From Nocardioides luteus (GTDB taxonomy: Bacteria; Actinomycetota; Actinomycetes; Propionibacteriales; Nocardioidaceae), in contig NZ_BMRK01000003.1 of assembly GCF_014648595.1 (NCBI RefSeq), forward strand, positions 251,287 through 315,286: a stretch of 64,000 nt of DNA, written 5' to 3'. Positions 60,977-64,000 of this stretch are shown piece by piece. The notes below the pieces were generated by a model. The model worked only from the letters and a program-made list of their open reading frames with translations. It did no database searches and was not told the DNA's origin. The translations under genes were made by a program, and so were the position numbers. The stretch's first letter is position 1, and each line of letters begins with the position of its first letter.

Positions 60977-62200
60977 ATGTCTTTGTTGGCATACCCTTCG
61001 ACAGGCTCAGGACACCGCCTCGAGGACGGCCCGTCCGTCCTCTCCCTGTACGAAGGCTTCTTCGCCGGCGGCGCCCGGATCCTGCACACCGCAGTCGTCC
61101 GCGCGCTCGACGCCACCACGCCTCAGCGCCACAGCGTGCTCAGCCTGAGCGACCGTGTGCAGCGCGAGTTCACCGCCCAGCGGATCTCCTCCGACAACTC
61201 CTACCGCCGCCTGACCGCCGCCGGCGTACCCGTCAGAGCCTTGAGACGTATGCCGACAGGACCCGTCACCACCAGCCAGCTCAAGCGGGTGGCGCAGTCG
61301 GTTGCCAAAGCCGACGTGGTGCTGTCACTCAAGGAGCAGCCACTCACGGTGCTGGGCAAGGTCGGCACCTCCGGGACCCCGCTGATCGCCTGCCTGCACC
61401 GCTCCGACCCCGAGCACCAGGGCGCCGGCGTGCAGGAGCTGGTCGAGCTCGACCGGGCCGGGCTCCTCACCGCGGCGGTCTGCTGCGCGGTCTCGACCCA
61501 GCGGGCCTACCACGAGGCGACCGGGATCCCGCTGGAGCGGCTGCCGGTCCTCCCCAACGGCGTCGACCTCTACAAGTTCCGCACCGACGCCGCCCTGCGT
61601 GCCGGCAAGCGCGCCGAGCTCGGCGTCGTCGGCGACGCACCCGTGGTGATGATCGCCGCCCGCTTCGACGCGATGAAGAACATCCCGCTCTTCGTCCGTT
61701 CCGCCCGCCGCTTCGTCCGCGAGCATCCCGACGCGCACCTCGTCATGTGCGGCGCCGGCATGACCGCCGACAACCCGGCCTTCGCGGCGCTGGTCGCCGA
61801 GGAGCTCGGCACCTGGCCGGCGCTGGAGACCAACCTGCACGCGCTCGGCATCCAGAGCCAGATGGCTCCGCTCTACAACGCCGCCGACCTGATCACGCTG
61901 ACCTCGGCGTTCGGCGAGGCCGCCCCGCTGTGCCTGCTCGAGGGCATGGCCTGCGGCGCGGTGCCGGTGACCACCCCGGTCGGCGACGCCGCGGCGATGG
62001 TCGGCGACCCGCGCCTGGTCGCGAGCTTCGACCCGGCTGAGACCGCCGAGTCCTGGAAGGCCGCTTTCGCCCAGCGCGAGGAGCACTTCGAACGGATCTT
62101 CCGCAACCGGCAACGCCTCTCCGAGCAGCGGCTCTTCGATGCGTACGCACGGCTGATCAGCGACTCCGCCGCCTCGGCGGAGATCCCGATGGCGGTCTGA
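60977..62200 (+). CDS. Glycosyltransferase, GT4-like
   Basis: 407 residues of GT-B fold. The nucleotide-sugar site shows VLPNGVDLYKFR, MIAARFDAMKNIPLF and the EX7E-like TSAFGEAAPLCLLEGMACG. It would transfer a sugar from UDP- or GDP-sugar to a lipid or glycan; the acceptor is unknown. GAAAGCGAGG lies before the ATG at 60977. The dispersed repeat at 61004-61027 encodes PSTGSGHR near the N-terminus, suggesting the true fold starts after it (SVLSLYEGFFAGGA). A 240-bp divergent region upstream shows no further signal. Confidence 0.83.
   Translation: MSLLAYPSTGSGHRLEDGPSVLSLYEGFFAGGARILHTAVVRALDATTPQRHSVLSLSDRVQREFTAQRISSDNSYRRLTAAGVPVRALRRMPTGPVTTSQLKRVAQSVAKADVVLSLKEQPLTVLGKVGTSGTPLIACLHRSDPEHQGAGVQELVELDRAGLLTAAVCCAVSTQRAYHEATGIPLERLPVLPNGVDLYKFRTDAALRAGKRAELGVVGDAPVVMIAARFDAMKNIPLFVRSARRFVREHPDAHLVMCGAGMTADNPAFAALVAEELGTWPALETNLHALGIQSQMAPLYNAADLITLTSAFGEAAPLCLLEGMACGAVPVTTPVGDAAAMVGDPRLVASFDPAETAESWKAAFAQREEHFERIFRNRQRLSEQRLFDAYARLISDSAASAEIPMAV
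61004..61027. repeat. Dispersed repeat inside the glycosyltransferase N-terminus
   Basis: Second identical copy of the 24-bp unit at 49325-49348, read in another frame (PSTGSGHR). Lies ten codons after the start. Confidence 0.8.
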
Positions 62201-62205
62201 CCGAC

Positions 62206-62265
62206 CCCGCTGGTCGAGCCCGGCGAGCGCCAGCGGCCGGTGTCTCCGGCGGCTCGACCAGCGGG
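62206..62265. terminator. Inverted-repeat hairpin between convergent genes, dispersed family
   Basis: Perfect 15-bp arms (62206-62220, 62251-62265; arm CCCGCTGGTCGAGCC) around a 30-base centre with its own small stem. It begins six bases past the glycosyltransferase stop and ends just before the protease stop, so it can end both messages. Shares its GCTGGTCGAGCC end with 34408-34529. Confidence 0.65.
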
Positions 62266-62266
62266 T

Positions 62267-63151
62267 TCAGTAGATGTTCACGTCGTAGGCGTTGAGCGCT
62301 TCACGGATCGGCTGGAAGAAGGTGGTGCCGCCAGAGGAGCAGTTGCCGCTGCCGCCGGAGGTGATCCCCAGGGCGGTCGAGCCGGCGTAGAGCGGGCCAC
62401 CGGAGTCTCCGGACTCCGCGCAGATGTTGGTCTTGATCATCCCCCGGACGGTGCCGGCGCCCCGGTAGCGCACGGAGACGTTGAGCGCCTCGACCTTCCC
62501 GGAGTGGACCCCGGTCGAGGAGCCGTCGCGAGTGACGCGCTGGCCGACCCGCGCATCACCGACGGAGTAACCGCCGGGGTGGGTCAGGGAGGTGTTGCCG
62601 TAGCGCACCAGGGCGTAGTCGTTGCCGGGGAAGCTCGACTTCACGGTGCGGCCGATGCGGGTGGTCTCCCCGGAGTTGGTGTACCAGGTCGACACGTCCT
62701 CGGCGCAGTGGCCGGCGGTCAGGAAGTAGTGGTTGCCCCCGCTGCGTACGTTGAAGCCGAGGGAGCAGCGGTAGCCCGAGCCGTAGATCGCGTCGCCGGG
62801 GCCGATGAACGGCTTGAACTCGCCGGGCGCCCGCTCCAGCTCGATCGCGTCGGCAGCGGCGCCGACGGCCTCGGTCAGCCTGCTCAGCGCGGAGTCGGTG
62901 ACCGTCGAGTCCGCGGTCACGACGACCTTGCCGGTGGCCTCGTCGGTGTACCAGGCGATGCCGGACAGGTCCGCCCTCTGCACCACGGTGTCGACCGCCG
63001 AGTAGGCGGCTGCGAGCACCTTCGCGCTGGCCTGCGGACCGGCCTGCTCCGGTGGCGGCGCGGCCGACGCCGGCGCGGCCATGGCGGTCGCCGCCAAGGC
63101 CAGACCCGCGGCTGCCGCGAGAAGACGGTTGCGTGACCTGGTGAACCTCAT
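62267..63151 (-). CDS. Secreted S1-family serine protease, streptogrisin/alpha-lytic type
   Basis: 294 residues: signal peptide (cleavage near Ala31), a propeptide to about residue 115 that would assist folding, then a ~180-residue chymotrypsin-like domain. Triad: His148 in TAGHC, Asp178 in FPGNDYALV, Ser250 in SGDSGGP; Cys pairs fit the streptogrisin pattern. It is an extracellular protease. A paralogue lies 212 bp upstream on the same strand. Confidence 0.92.
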   Translation of the reverse strand: MRFTRSRNRLLAAAAGLALAATAMAAPASAAPPPEQAGPQASAKVLAAAYSAVDTVVQRADLSGIAWYTDEATGKVVVTADSTVTDSALSRLTEAVGAAADAIELERAPGEFKPFIGPGDAIYGSGYRCSLGFNVRSGGNHYFLTAGHCAEDVSTWYTNSGETTRIGRTVKSSFPGNDYALVRYGNTSLTHPGGYSVGDARVGQRVTRDGSSTGVHSGKVEALNVSVRYRGAGTVRGMIKTNICAESGDSGGPLYAGSTALGITSGGSGNCSSGGTTFFQPIREALNAYDVNIY

Positions 63152-63306
63152 CCGTTCCTCCTGGGACCCAGGCGCCCGCCCCGGTAGCGCGCGCCGAGTG
63201 CCCGACCACCGCGATGTGCCCGAACACGATCCCTGCGAGTATGGCGTCCCCGACGCCCTACCGGCCAGTCGTGAGGCGAAAACATCACATCCGGAATGAA
63301 ATTACG

Positions 63307-63352
63307 TACGCCGCGAGGCAAAGTGGCCCAAACCACCTCGCCCCGCGGCGTA
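63307..63352 (-). terminator. Hairpin after the second protease
   Basis: Arms TACGCCGCG (63307-63315) and CGCGGCGTA (63344-63352) are perfect; GTGG/CCAC pair inside. On the minus strand it is followed by an A/T-rich stretch. It lies between the two protease genes and 12 bp past the stop of the upstream one, so each probably has its own message. Confidence 0.6.
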
Positions 63353-63363
63353 GCTGAGATCGA

Positions 63364-64000
63364 TCAGTAGATCGTGGCCCCGTAGGCGCTGAGAGCCTCG
63401 GTCACCGGCTGGAAGAAGGTGGTGCCGCCGGAGGAGCAGTCGCCGCTGCCACCGGAGGTCAGACCCAGCGCGGTCGAGCCGGAGTAGAGCGCGCCGCCGG
63501 AGTCACCGGGCTCGGCGCAGACGTTGGTCTGGATCAGACCGCTGACGGTGCCCTCGGCGTAACGGACGCTCGCGTTGACGGCCGTCACGGTGCCGCTGTG
63601 GACGCCGGTGGTGGAGCCATCACGGGTGACGCTCTGGCCGACCTGAGCGGTGCCCGCGGAGAAGCCACCGCTCTTGGAGATGGAGGAGTCGTAGCGGACG
63701 ATGCCGTAGTCGTTGCCCGGGAAGCTGGAGCCGGCGGTGGAGCCGAGCAGCGTGGTGTTCGACGAGTTGGCGTACCAGGTCGAGACGGCGTTGGTGCAGT
63801 GACCGGCGGTCAGGAAGTAGTCGGCGCCGCCGACCTTCACGTTGAAGCCGAGCGAGCAGCGCGAGCCGCCGCCGTAGATGGCGTCGCCCGCACCGATGAG
63901 CGGGGTGAACTCGCCCTTGGTGTGCTTGACGGTGATGGCCTGGTCACCCTGGCTCGTCTTCTCGGCCGCAGCCTTCTTGACCTCGGCGATCTCCGACTTC
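63364..64000 (-). CDS. Secreted S1-family serine protease, partial (5' end beyond window)
   Basis: The visible 211 residues hold the end of the propeptide ([14 protein letters not shown]...[20 protein letters not shown]) and the whole catalytic domain: His in TAGHC, Asp in [11 protein letters not shown], Ser in PGDSGGALY. It is close to the neighbouring protease throughout; the C-terminal stretch [17 protein letters not shown] matches its paralogue's [17 protein letters not shown]. The signal peptide and start codon lie past position 64000. A GTG at 63840 is internal, not the start. Confidence 0.92.
   Translation of the reverse strand, partial: KSEIAEVKKAAAEKTSQGDQAITVKHTKGEFTPLIGAGDAIYGGGSRCSLGFNVKVGGADYFLTAGHCTNAVSTWYANSSNTTLLGSTAGSSFPGNDYGIVRYDSSISKSGGFSAGTAQVGQSVTRDGSTTGVHSGTVTAVNASVRYAEGTVSGLIQTNVCAEPGDSGGALYSGSTALGLTSGGSGDCSSGGTTFFQPVTEALSAYGATIY

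Overview
The window is about 70% G+C, uses many GTG starts, and is packed with 1-4 base start/stop overlaps. Gene content is that of a high-GC actinobacterium: a split Flp/Tad pilus locus of the Rv3654c-Rv3660c type, topA and tmk-holB, PadR/TetR/MFS pairs, and actinobacterial DUF families. The dispersed palindromic repeats and overall gene set suggest Nocardioidaceae (Nocardioides or a relative); the genus is an inference.

Layout. 1-4160: a methyltransferase, a membrane-anchored molybdopterin protein, a small membrane protein and an OmpR-type two-component system, all translationally coupled. 4167-16397: an aromatic-compound island. On the minus strand lie a luciferase-like monooxygenase, an mhpB-type extradiol dioxygenase, an mhpC-type hydrolase, a flavin reductase, an mhpD-type hydratase and an AraC regulator. 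On the plus strand, diverging from them, lie an acyl-CoA ligase, a VanA-like Rieske oxygenase, its VanB-like reductase and an aromatic-acid MFS transporter. 16497-22796: two lipoproteins (one a Cu,Zn superoxide dismutase), a deaminase, a serine hydrolase, a TetR/DHA2 efflux pair whose TetR frame is broken at a run of seven C, and an alpha/beta hydrolase. 23070-31063: five coupled genes for a secreted ceramidase, a secreted DUF6351 protein, a secreted sphingomyelinase, a cytosolic FAD oxidase and a cytosolic PLP aldolase. I read these as a candidate sphingolipid-degradation operon.

31066-38638: TetR, MFS, tRNA-Thr(CGT), LysR, an excalibur-domain protein, a TAP-like lipoprotein hydrolase, holB and tmk. 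38768-43414: a six-gene operon of DUF4178, DUF2617, DUF4247, DUF350, a membrane-fused aminopropyltransferase and a K+-channel protein, sitting between tmk and topA. 43544-51981: topA, a conserved unknown, a methyltransferase, a STAS protein, an MrfA-type helicase and a small membrane protein. 51991-56880: the Tad pilus locus in two transcription units, separated by a strong terminator and each preceded by a copy of the same three-box element. 56881-64000: an HAD phosphatase, a candidate small RNA, a degenerate Fic-like protein, a methyltransferase, a membrane protein, a glycosyltransferase and two tandem streptogrisin-like proteases, the second cut by the window edge.

Most notable: the sphingolipid operon and the oxidation-then-aldol-cleavage route it suggests; the duplicated element in front of both halves of the pilus locus; the broken TetR frame with twin operators; the luciferase-like version of an mhp pathway; the degenerate Fic protein; and several families of perfect palindromic repeats, two copies of one lying inside N-terminal coding regions. 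No CRISPR array, prophage, transposase or replication origin was seen.
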